NCBI GenBank assembly: GCA_937935075.1
Contig: CALGYB010000113.1
Coordinates: 1-37,300, forward strand
Reading direction: 5' to 3'
Length of the DNA: 37,300 nt
From: an uncultured Roseiflexus sp.
GTDB lineage: Bacteria > Chloroflexota > Chloroflexia > Chloroflexales > Roseiflexaceae
The notes under the pieces are model-generated. The model worked only from the letters and a program-made list of their open reading frames with translations. It was not told the origin of the DNA and searched no databases. How positions within the stretch are numbered: position 1 is the first letter of the stretch; every line of letters starts with the position of its first letter. This document shows positions 6,121-16,545 of the stretch, piece after piece. Both the position numbers and the translations under genes were made by a program.

Positions 6121-7673
6121 GCAGGGAAGAATCCCCGCTGCCGCAGGGTCGTTATCAGAAAATCGAGTGCTTCGACGCGCAGTGCCAGGCAGACGCCGAT
6201 GTACGCCAGCGTCGAAAGCCCCCCTGCTCCCAGCAACGCCGCGAGCGGACCGGCAAATGCCAGGGTGTTTCCCAGCAACCACGCCAGGAAGCACAGCACC
6301 ACACATGCGACCAGGCACTTCCACAAGGTTTCGCCGATGCGCAGACCGCCGAGATCCACCAGACGCCGCGAGAGAAGGTACAGAATCAGCGCGTGCCCGA
6401 TCCACTGCGCCGAATTCGCCAGAATGAGCGCCGCCACCCCCAGCGGCGTCAGAAACAGCAATGGAAGCGCCGTTGCCGCATAGATCAGGATGGCCGCCCC
6501 CTGTACCAGATTTGGCGTCAGAGTACGCTGGCGAGCATAGAACGCAAACAGGATCATCTGGTCGAGCGCCGCCGCAGGCAATCCCGGCAGGTAGAACAGC
6601 AACGCGCGCGCCGTTGCCTGCGTATCTTCGCCGCCAAAGGCGCCGCGCTGATACAGCAGCGCGACGACCGGCGCCGCCAGTGCCGCAAGACCGGCGGCGG
6701 CCGGGAGGATGAGCAGCAACACAACTTTGATCCCCATCGCCAGAGTCGCACGAAACGCCTCTTCATCACCGACGCTCGCCTGGCGCGAGAGGGTCGGGAG
6801 CACGGCGAACGACACCGCCGCCGCCACCAGACCGAGGGGGAACTGGATGAGCGCTGTGGCGTAGCGCATCGTCGGAATCGCATCCGGCGCCAGACGCGAC
6901 GCCAGATTGCGGTCGATCACGATTCCGGCGACCGAGAAACCGATCCCCAACGCAACCGGCGCGTAAAGCGCGAGAATCCGGCGCACACCGGGATGCGCCA
7001 GGTCGAGCGTCAGGAACGGAACATGCGTCGCATCACGCAGACCGGGGAGTTGCAACACGACCTGCAAGACTGAACCAAGCAATACACCGGCGACCAGGCT
7101 GAGCGAACCGAACCACGATTGCAGCAACACAGCGCCGAGAATAATCCCCAGATTGAAGATGCTGGTTGTAAACGCGGGCAGGAGAAACCGCTGCCGCGCA
7201 TAGAGCAGCGCCGTAATCAGACCCGAAAGCCCCATAAAGAAAACCGACGGCAGGAGCAGACGGGTCATCACGATGGTCTGTTCGCGGAGTTCAGGCGCAA
7301 ACCCGCCTGCCAGCAGCGTCACAACGGCCGGCGCCTGCCAGACGAGGAAGCCGACGGTCAACGCAATCGCACCAAGCGCCAGATTGACGACGGTGGCGGC
7401 AACGCGCCAGAAGGCGGCGTCGTCTTCTTCCGCATACGCGCTGAATACCGGCACGAGCGCAGCGCTGATCGCGCCATTGACCAGCAGATCGTAGACTATC
7501 GTGGGAACGGCGGAAGCGGCGGTAAAGGCGGCGACATCCGCGCCGCGCCCGAAGAGACCGGCGATAACCGCCTCGCGCACCACGCCGATCAGGCGACTGG
7601 CGATATTGCCGGCCGCGATCAGGAGCGCAGCGGTTGCGACACGGCGGACAACCGCACCCGAAGCGCCGGACAT
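6114..7673 (-). CDS. murJ: Lipid II flippase MurJ (MviN)
   Basis: This 519-residue polytopic membrane protein has the MOP-exporter fold typical of MurJ. It begins AALLIAAGNIASRLIGVVREAVIA, the conserved first helix with a GxxxR/RE motif, and shows about 14 hydrophobic segments. The length is normal for the family. It flips lipid II across the cytoplasmic membrane for peptidoglycan synthesis. It starts 10 bases after the LCP gene, so the two are probably co-transcribed and act together on the envelope. The stop codon TGA (6116-6114) lies within the retained BASS sequence (GTGACT), which suggests that the original end of murJ was lost in the deletion that truncated the neighbour. Confidence 0.92.
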   Translation of the reverse strand: MSGASGAVVRRVATAALLIAAGNIASRLIGVVREAVIAGLFGRGADVAAFTAASAVPTIVYDLLVNGAISAALVPVFSAYAEEDDAAFWRVAATVVNLALGAIALTVGFLVWQAPAVVTLLAGGFAPELREQTIVMTRLLLPSVFFMGLSGLITALLYARQRFLLPAFTTSIFNLGIILGAVLLQSWFGSLSLVAGVLLGSVLQVVLQLPGLRDATHVPFLTLDLAHPGVRRILALYAPVALGIGFSVAGIVIDRNLASRLAPDAIPTMRYATALIQFPLGLVAAAVSFAVLPTLSRQASVGDEEAFRATLAMGIKVVLLLILPAAAGLAALAAPVVALLYQRGAFGGEDTQATARALLFYLPGLPAAALDQMILFAFYARQRTLTPNLVQGAAILIYAATALPLLFLTPLGVAALILANSAQWIGHALILYLLSRRLVDLGGLRIGETLWKCLVACVVLCFLAWLLGNTLAFAGPLAALLGAGGLSTLAYIGVCLALRVEALDFLITTLRQRGFFPAR

Positions 7674-7683
7674 GCTCTTCTTC

Positions 7684-8766
7684 CTATGGCGTGGGGACGC
7701 CGCCGGCGATCATACGGTCAACGATCTCGCGCACGGCTTCAGGATCGGCGGCGAAGGTATCGGGGTCGCCCAGGGTAATGATCATCTTCGAGTCAATCGC
7801 ATACCGCTGAATATTATCGAGGTCCAGCCGGGTCGCAGCGCGCGCCAGGCGGATCATCTCGCTGCGCGGCACGTCGGTGCGCACATAGTCGCGCAGGGCG
7901 CTGGTGTAGTCGTCGATCTTGTTGATCTGCGAAATCAGTCCTCGTTCACGCACACGCTCGACCAGCGCCAGCAACACCTGCTGCTGACGCTGATTCCGTC
8001 CGAAGTCGCTATCGGCGTGGCGTGTGCGCGCATAGATCAAGGCGCGTTCACTATCCATCCACTGCCGCCCCGGCTCGAAGCGCACCCGCATCGTGCGCAC
8101 ATCGCCGGGGAACGCATCCACCGGATAGCGCGGATCATCGATCTCTTTGGGCACATCGATAGAAATGCCGCCGACCAGGTCGATGACCCTGCGAAACCCC
8201 TCGAAGTTGATCAGAGCGAAGTGATGCACCGGAACGCCGACCAGATCGGAGACGGTTTGTTTCAACAGAGCGGCGCCGTATCCTTTGCCGAGACGGGTTT
8301 CACCGAGCAGATAGACCGAATTGATTTTTCGGCGTCCAAACCCTGGCGTATCGACCATCAGGTCGCGCGGGAACGACAGCATACTGACACGACCGGTGCG
8401 CGGGTTGATGTGGAGCAGGATGATCGCATCGGTGCGACTGATCTCCTCATCAGCGCGCGCATCGGCGCCGAGGAGCAGAATATTGACCGGATCATCATTC
8501 TCTGGCGCAACCGTTGGCGCGACGGTAGGAAGAGGAACAGGGAGGACAGGACCCACCGATGTGTCGGCAGGCGCCGGAGCGCTGATCACCGGTTCAGGGG
8601 TCGGCGCCAGGACGACAGGCGTCACGATCATCGCGTCCACATCGTCGAGCGCCTGTTTCCATTCGAAGCCGAGACGGGCAATGGCGATGATGCCGGTCAG
8701 CGCCATAACGCCCAAAAGGACAAGAACGAAGCGACGACGCATACCGGGGTGACGTATCAAGCGCAC
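7684..8766 (-). CDS. LytR-CpsA-Psr (LCP) family wall-polymer transferase
   Basis: This 360-residue protein has an amino-terminal membrane anchor (about 12-32), a Pro/Ala-rich linker (about 45-90) and an LCP catalytic domain (about 100-250). The domain shows NILLLGADAR, RTDAIILLHINP, SFPRDL and KINSVYLLG, the conserved Asp and Arg region that binds the polyprenyl-pyrophosphate substrate. LCP enzymes attach anionic or other glycopolymers to the wall on the outer face of the membrane. The GTG start (8766) follows GGAG by only 2 bases. A TTG two codons later (8760) would have better spacing, so the exact start is uncertain. A separate extended -10 promoter lies just upstream, and murJ follows after 10 bases. 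Confidence 0.88.
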   Translation of the reverse strand: MRLIRHPGMRRRFVLVLLGVMALTGIIAIARLGFEWKQALDDVDAMIVTPVVLAPTPEPVISAPAPADTSVGPVLPVPLPTVAPTVAPENDDPVNILLLGADARADEEISRTDAIILLHINPRTGRVSMLSFPRDLMVDTPGFGRRKINSVYLLGETRLGKGYGAALLKQTVSDLVGVPVHHFALINFEGFRRVIDLVGGISIDVPKEIDDPRYPVDAFPGDVRTMRVRFEPGRQWMDSERALIYARTRHADSDFGRNQRQQQVLLALVERVRERGLISQINKIDDYTSALRDYVRTDVPRSEMIRLARAATRLDLDNIQRYAIDSKMIITLGDPDTFAADPEAVREIVDRMIAGGVPTP

Positions 8767-8798
8767 AACTCCGTGGTTCTTCAGACGTTCACCCTGCT

Positions 8799-8807
8799 AC
8801 TATACCA
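8799..8807 (-). promoter_or_regulatory. Extended -10 promoter of the LCP-murJ unit
   Basis: Minus-strand TGGTATAGT (8807-8799) fits TGnTATAAT. No good -35 is visible, as is common for extended -10 promoters. It lies between the epimerase stop and the LCP start. Confidence 0.5.
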
Positions 8808-8825
8808 CATATTTGCAGCGGTGAT

Positions 8826-9869
8826 TCAGAAAAGGATCTTTGCCAGGCGCAGCACGCCTTGTTTCCACGGGACGCGATGCGAGACGCCCGAAGCGCCTTC
8901 GAACTCCTGCAGATGTTCAATATACCAGCGATAGTTACGAACGAGCGCCTCTTTGTTCGAGTACTTCGGTGTGAAGCCGAGAACTCGTTCGGCTTTCTCG
9001 ATCGACACGAACGAGTCGGTGGCAGCGGTTTCGTACACCCACTTGTAGAGCGGCGAGAGGCGGAGCGCCTCCAGAACGCGCAACGTCCAGATCGCCGGCG
9101 CTGCGGGGAAGGGAATGATCTTCTTGCCGAAACCGGCAGCGTCCAGCACAGCCTGATAATCTTCGCGCATTGTCGTGAACTCTTTCGCGCCAATGTTGAA
9201 GGTGTCATTCACGCGATCCCGATCAAGCGTCGCACACAGGTAGATCGCTTCGCACAGGTCTTCGACATCGAGCAACTGATAGCGGTTATTACCGCTGCCG
9301 ATCATGGGGAAGTTCTTCCCGTCCTTTGCCCAATCATAGAGCAGCGCAAATACGCCAAGACGCTCTGGTCCGACGAATGATTTCGGGCGAATAATCGGCA
9401 CACACATCCCTTTGGCGCGATACTCCAGGCAGATCTGCTCAGCCTTCACCTTCGCCTCACCGTAGGGACCGACGCCGTGGAGCGGGTCGTCCTCGGAGAG
9501 CGGGTGATGATCAGGAATCCCGTAGACCGCCGTCGAAGAGATATGGATCACCCGATCGACGCCGTGCTCGAAGGCTGATTGCAGCACATTGCGCGTGCCG
9601 TCGAGGTCAGTGGAGAAGATGTCTTCTTTTTTATACAGTGGCAGCGCCGCCGCCGCATGCACAACGATCTGCACGCCCTCCATGGCGCGATCAACGCTCG
9701 AACGATCGCGGATATCGCCTTTGATTGCTTTGACCCGGTTCCGTTCCGGGTAGTTGAAGTCGGCAATATCAAGCGAGACGACGGGATGCCCACGCTCCAG
9801 CAGGTAGCGGATCAGATTAATGCCAAGAAAACCGGCGCCGCCGGTAATCAGAAAGGTAGATGCTGTCAT
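8826..9869 (-). CDS. NAD-dependent epimerase/dehydratase (extended SDR)
   Basis: A 347-residue extended short-chain dehydrogenase. It has the Rossmann signature GGAGFLG (10-16), the acidic Asp34 after strand two, GDIRD (51-55), SSTAVYG (111-117) and the catalytic Tyr136-x3-Lys140 in YGEAK. The carboxyl half ([30 protein letters not shown]) resembles NDP-sugar epimerases and 3-beta-hydroxysteroid-type enzymes. The substrate cannot be assigned. Its ATG overlaps the valS stop by ATGA, so it is translationally coupled to valS, and it precedes envelope genes. A role in nucleotide-sugar supply is only a guess. Confidence 0.87.
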   Translation of the reverse strand: MTASTFLITGGAGFLGINLIRYLLERGHPVVSLDIADFNYPERNRVKAIKGDIRDRSSVDRAMEGVQIVVHAAAALPLYKKEDIFSTDLDGTRNVLQSAFEHGVDRVIHISSTAVYGIPDHHPLSEDDPLHGVGPYGEAKVKAEQICLEYRAKGMCVPIIRPKSFVGPERLGVFALLYDWAKDGKNFPMIGSGNNRYQLLDVEDLCEAIYLCATLDRDRVNDTFNIGAKEFTTMREDYQAVLDAAGFGKKIIPFPAAPAIWTLRVLEALRLSPLYKWVYETAATDSFVSIEKAERVLGFTPKYSNKEALVRNYRWYIEHLQEFEGASGVSHRVPWKQGVLRLAKILF

Positions 9870-12589
9870 GGGTGTAATCCTTGCTGCGCCAGGCGATCCT
9901 GCAGGCGAGCGATGGTTTCGCGAACGGCCGCCAGGCCGTCGCGTTCGCGTTGCACCACAGCCGCAGGCGCCTTGTCAACGAAACCAGGGGTGGACAGTCG
10001 CGCTTCGCGCCGCGCCGCTTCCGCCTGCGCCGCTTCCAGTTCTCTGAGCAGACGCGCGCGCTCGGCTTCCAGGTCAATCATACCGGCAAGCGGCAGATAG
10101 GTCTCGACCGCTCCGATCACGAGGGTTGCGGCGTTCGATGGCGTCTGATCGAGCGCTTCGATGATCGTCAATTGATTGGCATCGACACGCGCCAGACGCG
10201 CAATGATCGAACGTTGTGATTCGATCAGCGTCATCTGTGCGCCTGCCACGATCGTCGCCGCAATCAGGCGCGCCGGTTCGACTTTGTATTCGGTGCGGAT
10301 GTTGCGGATGCCGGTGATCAGCGCCTGGACGAGCGCCCAATCTCGCTCAACGCGCTCATCGATCTGCGTCGGGTCTGGTTGTGGATACGACGCGATCATA
10401 ATCGACACCGGAGCAGTGTCGGATCGGCGGTCGTCCACCAGATACTGCCAGGTTTCCTCGGTCACGAACGGCATAAACGGGTGCAATAGACGCAACGCGC
10501 CTTCCAACACCGTATAAAGCACGGCGCGCGTCGATGGCCTGAGCGATTCCTGCTCGAACTGCACTTTTGCGACTTCGACGTACCAGTCGGCGAATTCGCT
10601 CCAGAGGAAATCCTGGATGCCGCGCCCCGCCTCGCCGAAATTGTATGCCCGCATCAACCGATCCACATCCGCTGCCAGACGATGGTAGCGCGACAGGATC
10701 CAGCGGTCGGCGAGCGTCGCCGGTTGAGGATCGCTGATGGCCTGTGACCCGTTCGCGTCGTCTAGTTTCGAGAGCACGAAGCGGGCGATGTTCCACAATT
10801 TATTGGCGAAGTTGCGCGCCGACTCAATCCGCTCCGGATTGAGGTTCAGGTCCTGACCGGGCGAACTGCTGGTCGCCAGCGTGAAGCGCAGCGCATCGGC
10901 GCCATACTGGTCGATCACATCCAGCGGATTGACCACATTGCCATAGGTTTTCGACATCTTGCGTCCATCTTTGTCGCGCACCAGCCCGTGGAGGTAGACC
11001 GTATGGAAGGGCGTTTCGCCTGTCAGGTAGCACCCCATCATCATCATGCGCGCGACCCAGAAGAACAGGATGTCGTACCCTGTTTCCATAACGCTGGTAG
11101 GATAGAAGCGCCGCATATCCGGCGTATCGTCGGGCCAGCCAAGCGTCGAGAAGGGCCAGAGCGCACTGGAGAACCACGTATCGAGCACATCCGGGTCCTG
11201 AACCAGCCCTTCACCCTGTGGATCGGGATCGTCGGGACCGGGCACGATCATCTGGCCGTCGGGCGTGTACCACACGGGAATGCGATGACCCCACCAGAGC
11301 TGACGGCTGATGCACCAGTCCTGAATGTTTTCGAGCCAGTGGAAGAACACTTTCTCGAAGCGTTCCGGCACAATGCGGGTGCGTCCTTCGCGCACTGCTG
11401 CGAGCGCCAGATCAGCCAGCGGTTTGGCGCGCACGAACCACTGCTCGCTGAGAAGCGGCTCAACGACTTCGCCGCCGCGCTGACTGATCCCCACTGACAT
11501 ACGATGGGGACGCACCTCGACCAGCAACTCCTCGCGTTCCAGGTCATCGATCAGGCGCCGCCGCGCCTCGAAGCGATCCAGCCCGGCATACGGACCGGCT
11601 TCGGCGTTGAGGGTCGCATCGGCATTCATGATGTTGATCATCGGCAAATGGTGGCGCTGACCCACCAGATAGTCGTTCGGGTCATGCGCCGGCGTGATTT
11701 TCACCGCGCCGGTACCGAACTCCGGGTCGGCGTAGTCGTCGGCAATAATCGGTATCAGGCGGCCAATGGCCGGCAGCGCGACCATCCGCCCGATCAGATG
11801 TCGGTAGCGCGGATCGTCGGGGTTCACCGCCACTGCGGTATCACCCATGATTGTTTCCGGGCGCGTGGTGGCGACGGTGATAAACTCTGGGGCGCCGGCA
11901 GCCCACCGACCGCTGCCCCAGACGCCAGGACGCCAGTCATCGCTGGCGAGCGGATAGCGCACGTGATACATCGCCATGTCGCGCTCTTCATATTCCACCT
12001 CCAGATCGCTCACCGCAGTTTGCAGGTTGGGCGACCAGTTGACCAGGCGATAGCCGCGATAGATCAGGCCGTCGTCGTACAGCCGCTTGAAGGCGGCGCG
12101 CACCGCACGCGAGAGCATCGGGTCGAGCGTAAACCGCTCGCGCGTCCAGTCGCACGAGGCGCCGAGGCGACGCAACTGACGGGTGATTTCGCCGCCGTAC
12201 TTTTCTTTCCACTCCCAGGTGCGGCGCAGAAACTCCTCACGACCGATCTGCTGACGACTCGTCCCCTCGCTCTGGAGCAACCGTTCGACCTGCAATTGCG
12301 TGGCGATGCCGGCGTGATCGGTTCCGGGCAACCAGAGCGTCGGCTCGCCGAGCATCCGATGCCAGCGCACCATGACATCCTCAATCGTGACGAACATCGC
12401 GTGCCCCATGTGGAGTTCGCCGGTCACATTCGGCGGGGGCATTGAAACAACGAAGGGCGGACGGTCGGAAGTCTCGGGCGGCGTGAAGAAGCCGCTGCGC
12501 TCCCACCATTCGTAGAGGCGCTGCTCAACGCGCTGCGATTCGTAGGCTTTCGCCATTTCAGCCGGTCGCTGACTATCGGGCGTTTTCAT
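9866..12589 (-). CDS. valS: Valyl-tRNA synthetase
   Basis: This class I enzyme charges tRNA-Val with valine. It shows [13 protein letters not shown] with the HIGH-type HMGH at about 60-63 and KMSKT (from about 544) as the KMSKS loop. The CP1 editing domain ([18 protein letters not shown]) is present. The carboxyl end carries the coiled-coil tRNA arm (about 840-905, [20 protein letters not shown]). It has about 907 residues, normal for bacteria. An in-frame GTG at 12601 would add four residues. Neither start has a strong Shine-Dalgarno, and ATG 12589 is preferred. No T-box is seen in its ~100-base leader, unlike thrS in this window. Confidence 0.95.
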   Translation of the reverse strand: MKTPDSQRPAEMAKAYESQRVEQRLYEWWERSGFFTPPETSDRPPFVVSMPPPNVTGELHMGHAMFVTIEDVMVRWHRMLGEPTLWLPGTDHAGIATQLQVERLLQSEGTSRQQIGREEFLRRTWEWKEKYGGEITRQLRRLGASCDWTRERFTLDPMLSRAVRAAFKRLYDDGLIYRGYRLVNWSPNLQTAVSDLEVEYEERDMAMYHVRYPLASDDWRPGVWGSGRWAAGAPEFITVATTRPETIMGDTAVAVNPDDPRYRHLIGRMVALPAIGRLIPIIADDYADPEFGTGAVKITPAHDPNDYLVGQRHHLPMINIMNADATLNAEAGPYAGLDRFEARRRLIDDLEREELLVEVRPHRMSVGISQRGGEVVEPLLSEQWFVRAKPLADLALAAVREGRTRIVPERFEKVFFHWLENIQDWCISRQLWWGHRIPVWYTPDGQMIVPGPDDPDPQGEGLVQDPDVLDTWFSSALWPFSTLGWPDDTPDMRRFYPTSVMETGYDILFFWVARMMMMGCYLTGETPFHTVYLHGLVRDKDGRKMSKTYGNVVNPLDVIDQYGADALRFTLATSSSPGQDLNLNPERIESARNFANKLWNIARFVLSKLDDANGSQAISDPQPATLADRWILSRYHRLAADVDRLMRAYNFGEAGRGIQDFLWSEFADWYVEVAKVQFEQESLRPSTRAVLYTVLEGALRLLHPFMPFVTEETWQYLVDDRRSDTAPVSIMIASYPQPDPTQIDERVERDWALVQALITGIRNIRTEYKVEPARLIAATIVAGAQMTLIESQRSIIARLARVDANQLTIIEALDQTPSNAATLVIGAVETYLPLAGMIDLEAERARLLRELEAAQAEAARREARLSTPGFVDKAPAAVVQRERDGLAAVRETIARLQDRLAQQGLHP

Positions 12590-12678
12590 GGCAATGATCA
12601 CTTACCGCGTAGAGATGGCAAAAAAGTGCGCAGAGCGATCCGCCGTCATTGCGGTGCGCTGCTGCGACAGACAGTACG

Positions 12679-12706
12679 TATTATAGCGGATTCTGTGATC
12701 AGCACA
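12679..12706 (-). promoter_or_regulatory. Promoter of valS
   Basis: Minus-strand TTGTGC (12706-12701), a 16-base spacer and a perfect TATAAT (12684-12679) lie about 90 bases before valS. Confidence 0.65.
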
Positions 12707-12725
12707 AGACCACTCACGTCCAGAC

Positions 12726-13283
12726 GTGCAGAACCTGTTTTCGCAACTCGCCGTGCGCCGGAACCTGAAGATCAGCGCCGGTTTTCGTCCGTGGCGTTTC
12801 AAGGATCGACCGCCGGTCGAACCAGAGGTGGCTGCATTTTGTACAGCGCCCCCGGAAGGCTGGACCGTGCTGGCGACCGTCGATACCCTCACTATTGCTG
12901 CGCCGCCGCCCGGAAATGAATATGCTGCCGTAACCGGCGCTGACGGAATGCGTTCCGTTTGCACAGCAACAGGACTGGGGGGCGATATGCGCATTATCTG
13001 CGACTCACCCGGAGGAGGGACATTGAGCGTCAAGGAGTATACGTGGCCAGGATGGCAGGCTCGGGTAAATGGAGCGCCTGCTGTTCTTCTGGAAGGACCC
13101 TGGCTCAACACTGTCGTTCCGCCAGGGAAGATTGAGGTGATCCTGCGCTACCGTCCCTGGGACGCACCTCCTGGCATCGCGCTCTGCATCGTCGGGCTGG
13201 CAATCTCCGTATGGATGTGGCGATCAGAACGCCAGAACCCGCCATTGGACCCTGAACCGCTTGTCGCTTCCAAAGAGGAGTGA
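12726..13283 (+). pseudogene. C-terminal remnant of a YfhO-like membrane protein
   Basis: The 185-codon frame starts at a GTG without a ribosome binding site. The part from about residue 115 (KEYTWPGWQARVNG, then NTVVPPGKIEVILRYRP and a final membrane helix about 152-168) resembles the carboxyl end of YfhO/GT-C-type membrane proteins, where a beta-rich domain (YPGW.A.VDG...VPAG...V...Y.P) precedes the last helix. Those proteins are usually 600-900 residues with many helices, all missing here. It is the only plus-strand coding trace in a 22-kb block of minus-strand genes. Either a decayed gene or, less likely, a small single-helix protein. Family assignment is by pattern memory. Confidence 0.5.
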
Positions 13284-13300
13284 TCACGGCTGCCAGGACC

Positions 13301-13351
13301 CCCCTCGCCCCTCGCCCCTCGCCCCTCGCCTCTCCCCTCTCCCCTCACCCC
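13301..13351 (+). repeat. Heptanucleotide tandem repeat (CCCCTCG)4 plus variants
   Basis: Four exact CCCCTCG units (13301-13328) are followed by CC and the variants TCTCCCC, TCTCCCC and TCACCCC. The minus strand is a series of GGGG runs just past the dctM stop codon (13347-13345), a sequence able to form a G-quadruplex in DNA or RNA. It lies between the convergent YfhO remnant and dctM. Confidence 0.8.
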
Positions 13352-14679
13352 TGCACCCGCTCGACCAGCCACGTCACCGTGCCGGGGAACAGGATGACCA
13401 GGATCAGCACGACGAGTTGCAGCGCCATGAACGGCAGCGCCCCTTTGTGGATATCGGCGGTCTCAACTTCGGGAGGCGCGACGCTTTGCAGATAGAAGAG
13501 CGAAAAACCGACCGGCGGCGACACAAACGCCGTCTGCAAATTGACCGCCATCATAATGCCGAACCAGATCATATCGATTCCAAGCGCATTTGCAGCAGGA
13601 ACGAAGAGCGGCATCACAATGAAGCTGATCTCGACAAACTCGAGGAAAATGCCGAGCAAAAAGACGACGATGTTGCTGACGATAATAAAGGCGACGATTC
13701 CGCCCGGCAATCCAGTCAGGACCTCAGTCACGAACTTCGTGCCGCCGAGCGCCTCGAAGATCAGCGAGAAGAACGTCGAGCAAAACAGGATCATAATTAC
13801 CAGCGTACTCGTGCGCGCCGTGCTGAGCGCCGAGTCCGCCAGCAATTTCCAGTTCAGGCGTTTGTTCGCCCACGCCAGCAGGATCGCGCCGACCGCGCCG
13901 ACCGAACCGGCTTCCGTCGGCGTTGCCAGACCGAAGAAGATACTGCCGAGCACGGCGAAGATCAGCGCAATCGGCGGCGCCAGCGCCTTCAACGACTTCA
14001 GGAGGAGCGCCCGACCGCGGATCTGGCGCATTTCCAGCGGCAGCGGCGGCGCAAGTTCCGGTTTCAGATAGGCGATCACCACACAGTAGAGCGCATACGA
14101 TCCGGCCAGCATCAACCCTGGTATCAGCGCGCCGGCAAACAGGTCGCCGACCGAGACGCCAATCTGATCGCTGAGGACGACGAGCACCAGGCTTGGCGGA
14201 ATCATCTGCGCCAGCGTTCCCGACGACGTAATAGCGCCGGTTGCAAGACCCTTATCATACCCCAGGCGCACCATGATCGGCAGCGAGATCAACCCCATGG
14301 CGATGATGGTCGCAGCGACGACGCCGGTTGTGGCTGCCAGCAGGGTTCCCACAACAACCACCGCGAGCGCGATGCCGCCGCGCAGCGGACCGAGCAGAAT
14401 ACCGACGGTTTCGAGCAATTCTTCAGCCAGACCCGATTTTTCGAGTATTGAACCAAGGTAGATAAAGAAGGGTATCGCCAGCAGGGTGAAATCGGACATT
14501 GTACCAAACCAGCGGTTCGGCAGAAGGCGCAGCAGGTCGATTTTGACTGCATCGAGCGACAACCCGATCAAACCGAACATGATTGCTGTTCCTGCAAAGG
14601 AGAATGCCACCGGGTATCCGCTGATCAGCAGGAAGAAGAACCCGACGAACATGGCGATGGCCAGCCACTCGTACCCCAT
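13345..14679 (-). CDS. dctM: TRAP transporter large permease (DctM type)
   Basis: This 444-residue membrane protein has about 12 hydrophobic helices and the DctM pattern (early [12 protein letters not shown], middle [19 protein letters not shown], then [16 protein letters not shown] and, near the end, [13 protein letters not shown]). TRAP transporters import organic acids or related solutes using a sodium gradient with a periplasmic binding protein. The gene starts 9 bases after the dctQ stop, so the two form an operon. The stop codon borders the G-rich heptamer repeat. The substrate-binding DctP protein is absent from the window. Confidence 0.92.
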   Translation of the reverse strand: MGYEWLAIAMFVGFFFLLISGYPVAFSFAGTAIMFGLIGLSLDAVKIDLLRLLPNRWFGTMSDFTLLAIPFFIYLGSILEKSGLAEELLETVGILLGPLRGGIALAVVVVGTLLAATTGVVAATIIAMGLISLPIMVRLGYDKGLATGAITSSGTLAQMIPPSLVLVVLSDQIGVSVGDLFAGALIPGLMLAGSYALYCVVIAYLKPELAPPLPLEMRQIRGRALLLKSLKALAPPIALIFAVLGSIFFGLATPTEAGSVGAVGAILLAWANKRLNWKLLADSALSTARTSTLVIMILFCSTFFSLIFEALGGTKFVTEVLTGLPGGIVAFIIVSNIVVFLLGIFLEFVEISFIVMPLFVPAANALGIDMIWFGIMMAVNLQTAFVSPPVGFSLFYLQSVAPPEVETADIHKGALPFMALQLVVLILVILFPGTVTWLVERVQG

Positions 14680-14688
14680 CGTACACTC

Positions 14689-15285
14689 CTATTCAACTAC
14701 AGGCGCGTGGTATTCCTCGATCTGCGCCGCCTTTTCAGCGCGCACCGTATTGGTGATAATTGCAAAATACTTGATAGCCTGGGAAATCGCCTGCAACAGC
14801 AGCAACACGAAGGCAACGATAATCATCGACTTGATCGGCGCGCGCGGCAGGCCATCCGGGTCCGGCGACACTTCCCAGGTTCCCCAGTTGCCATTCGGGA
14901 GACGGCCCCATGAAAACAAGACCGGATTGATGGTCACAACGATGGCGAGGATACAGAAGGGGATGAGGAACAACAGCGTTCCGGCGAAATCGATCAGGGC
15001 GCGTCGTCGGGGGGGCCAGTTGGCGTACCAGAAATCGACGCGCACATTCAGGTTATGCTTCAGAATATAGGCGAAGCCCAGGAAGAACATGATCGAGAAC
15101 AGGTACCACTGCAACTCAATAATCGCATTCGAGGTGAGACGTGCGCCAATGAAGCGCCCGACATAGCGCGCAACGACATTGACGAAGCCGATGGCGACCA
15201 TCGCTATGACAATGTACGCCGTTTTGCTGCCGATCCACTCGTTGAGCGCATCAATCGCATCACTCACGCGCAAAAGCACTTGCAT
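14689..15285 (-). CDS. dctQ: TRAP transporter small permease (DctQ type)
   Basis: The 198-residue protein has four membrane segments and the DctQ signature around [20 protein letters not shown], with a C-terminal [13 protein letters not shown] helix. This arrangement is typical of TRAP small subunits of the dicarboxylate/chloroaromatic subgroup. The ATG at 15285 is chosen because GGGGAG lies about 8 bases upstream; an in-frame upstream extension to 15342 has no ribosome site. It pairs with dctM directly downstream. A 200-base leader separates it from an extended -10 promoter. Confidence 0.88.
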   Translation of the reverse strand: MQVLLRVSDAIDALNEWIGSKTAYIVIAMVAIGFVNVVARYVGRFIGARLTSNAIIELQWYLFSIMFFLGFAYILKHNLNVRVDFWYANWPPRRRALIDFAGTLLFLIPFCILAIVVTINPVLFSWGRLPNGNWGTWEVSPDPDGLPRAPIKSMIIVAFVLLLLQAISQAIKYFAIITNTVRAEKAAQIEEYHAPVVE

Positions 15286-15468
15286 AGAGCATCGCTCCCC
15301 TTTCTTAAGCCTGGAGACCTTCGCAGCATGGGAGACGCACAAGGAGGCTTACCCCTGTACGACAGGCGCACGGTCATTCACTGCGCATCATGGCGACAGC
15401 GGAGCATTCTTATGAAATATTGTATCAGATGAACGACAAGAAGGCAGAGAGACTACCTGACAACGTTT

Positions 15469-15477
15469 ATTATACCA
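15469..15477 (-). promoter_or_regulatory. Extended -10 promoter upstream of dctQM
   Basis: Minus-strand TGGTATAAT (15477-15469) is a perfect extended -10 located between the AEC carrier stop and dctQ. A second TACAAT occurs about 50 bases further downstream. No clear -35 is seen for either. Confidence 0.5.
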
Positions 15478-15486
15478 TAATTCTCG

Positions 15487-16398
15487 CTACACAATTGCCA
15501 GCACAATCGTTAGCGTTACGATGCTGAGGAGGGTGGAAAACAGGACGGTTGTGATGACGAATTCCGGCAGCAGGTCATTTTCGACTGCAATGATCGACGC
15601 CAGGACGGCGGCGGGCATGGCCGCCTGCAACACGCCAACCGCGCGTTCGATGCCATCGAGACCGAAGAGCGGCGCCAGCAACAGCGCCAGCGCCGGTCCT
15701 GCAACCAATCGAGCGGCGGCTGCCAGCACGGTATCGAGCGTCAGGCGCGGCATGCCTGCGCCGGAGAGCTGCACGCCGAGCGCCACCAGCATGGTGGGAA
15801 TCATGGCAGCGGCAAGGAGACTGATCGAGCGTGAGAGGAGCGGCGGCAGTTCGATCTGCAGGCTGTTGACCAGCAATGCCGGCGGAACGGCAATGAGGGC
15901 TGGCGTTTTGACCACGGCAAGCGCAGCGCGCCAGGCGCTGCCGCGATGCCAGTTGGCGGCGGCGACGCCGACGACAAAGGCGATGCTGGAAATTGCCAGA
16001 AAGTAGACGGTCCCGGCGACCAGCGCCTGATCACTGCCGGGAAAGCGGAACTGAATGATCGGGATGCCGAAGTTCCCGACGTTGCCAAAGATGGCGATGA
16101 GCATGTAGGCGGCGACCATCTTCGGCGAGCGGCGCAGCAGCGTGGCAACCACATACCCTACGCCGGCGCACGCCAGATGCACAACCACCGTATAGGCGAC
16201 CATCTGACCGGCAAGCGCTGCGCCAATGCGCGCGCTGCTCATCACATCGAACGTGAAGGCGGGTATCAGGATGAAGTAGGAAAAGCGGGTCAGAGTGCGC
16301 GACTCGAGACTGAGACGGGGACCGGCGACATAGCCGAATGACACCAGCAGGAACACTGGCGCCAGGACGTTGAGAAAGATCGACAACAGGGCAGGCAC
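15487..16398 (-). CDS. AEC-family (auxin efflux carrier-like) transporter
   Basis: This 303-residue protein shows about ten membrane segments in the 5+5 arrangement of AEC transporters. It opens with LAPVFLLVSFGYVAG and later has FGNVGNFGIPIIQFRFP, the conserved NxGxxGxP crossover region, and GVLQAAMPAAVLASIIA. The GTG at 16398 is preferred because GAGGAG sits 5-6 bases upstream and the next residues start the first helix; the upstream in-frame extension to 16500 is Arg-rich and not membrane-like. Bacterial members move malate, malonate or other organic acids. It is near but not coupled to the TRAP genes. Confidence 0.87.
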   Translation of the reverse strand: MPALLSIFLNVLAPVFLLVSFGYVAGPRLSLESRTLTRFSYFILIPAFTFDVMSSARIGAALAGQMVAYTVVVHLACAGVGYVVATLLRRSPKMVAAYMLIAIFGNVGNFGIPIIQFRFPGSDQALVAGTVYFLAISSIAFVVGVAAANWHRGSAWRAALAVVKTPALIAVPPALLVNSLQIELPPLLSRSISLLAAAMIPTMLVALGVQLSGAGMPRLTLDTVLAAAARLVAGPALALLLAPLFGLDGIERAVGVLQAAMPAAVLASIIAVENDLLPEFVITTVLFSTLLSIVTLTIVLAIV

Positions 16399-16545
16399 GT
16401 TCTGCTCCTCAAGATCAACGCAGCGAAACGAGCGATAGCACGATCCGCGCCCTGCGGCATGGTCAAAAAACCGCAGGAAGGGGGCGGATCGGCGTTCCAA
16501 CGCCAGGGGAGCCTTCTTCTCGCGCGATCAGGGTGTGGACAGGCA

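Noticed and set aside
7501-8934. Plus-strand frame of 477 codons opposite murJ start and the LCP gene
   Set aside because: Crosses two real genes and a promoter on the other strand; no protein character.
12602-12720. T-box before valS
   Set aside because: The leader is too short and has no TGGNACC sequence or terminator.
13301-13351. CRISPR-like repetition
   Set aside because: Contiguous 7-base units with no spacers: a simple tandem repeat, not a CRISPR array. No cas genes or other arrays seen.
13261-14451. Plus-strand open frame of 396 codons opposite dctM
   Set aside because: Charged, low-complexity antisense frame; dctM on the other strand is convincing.
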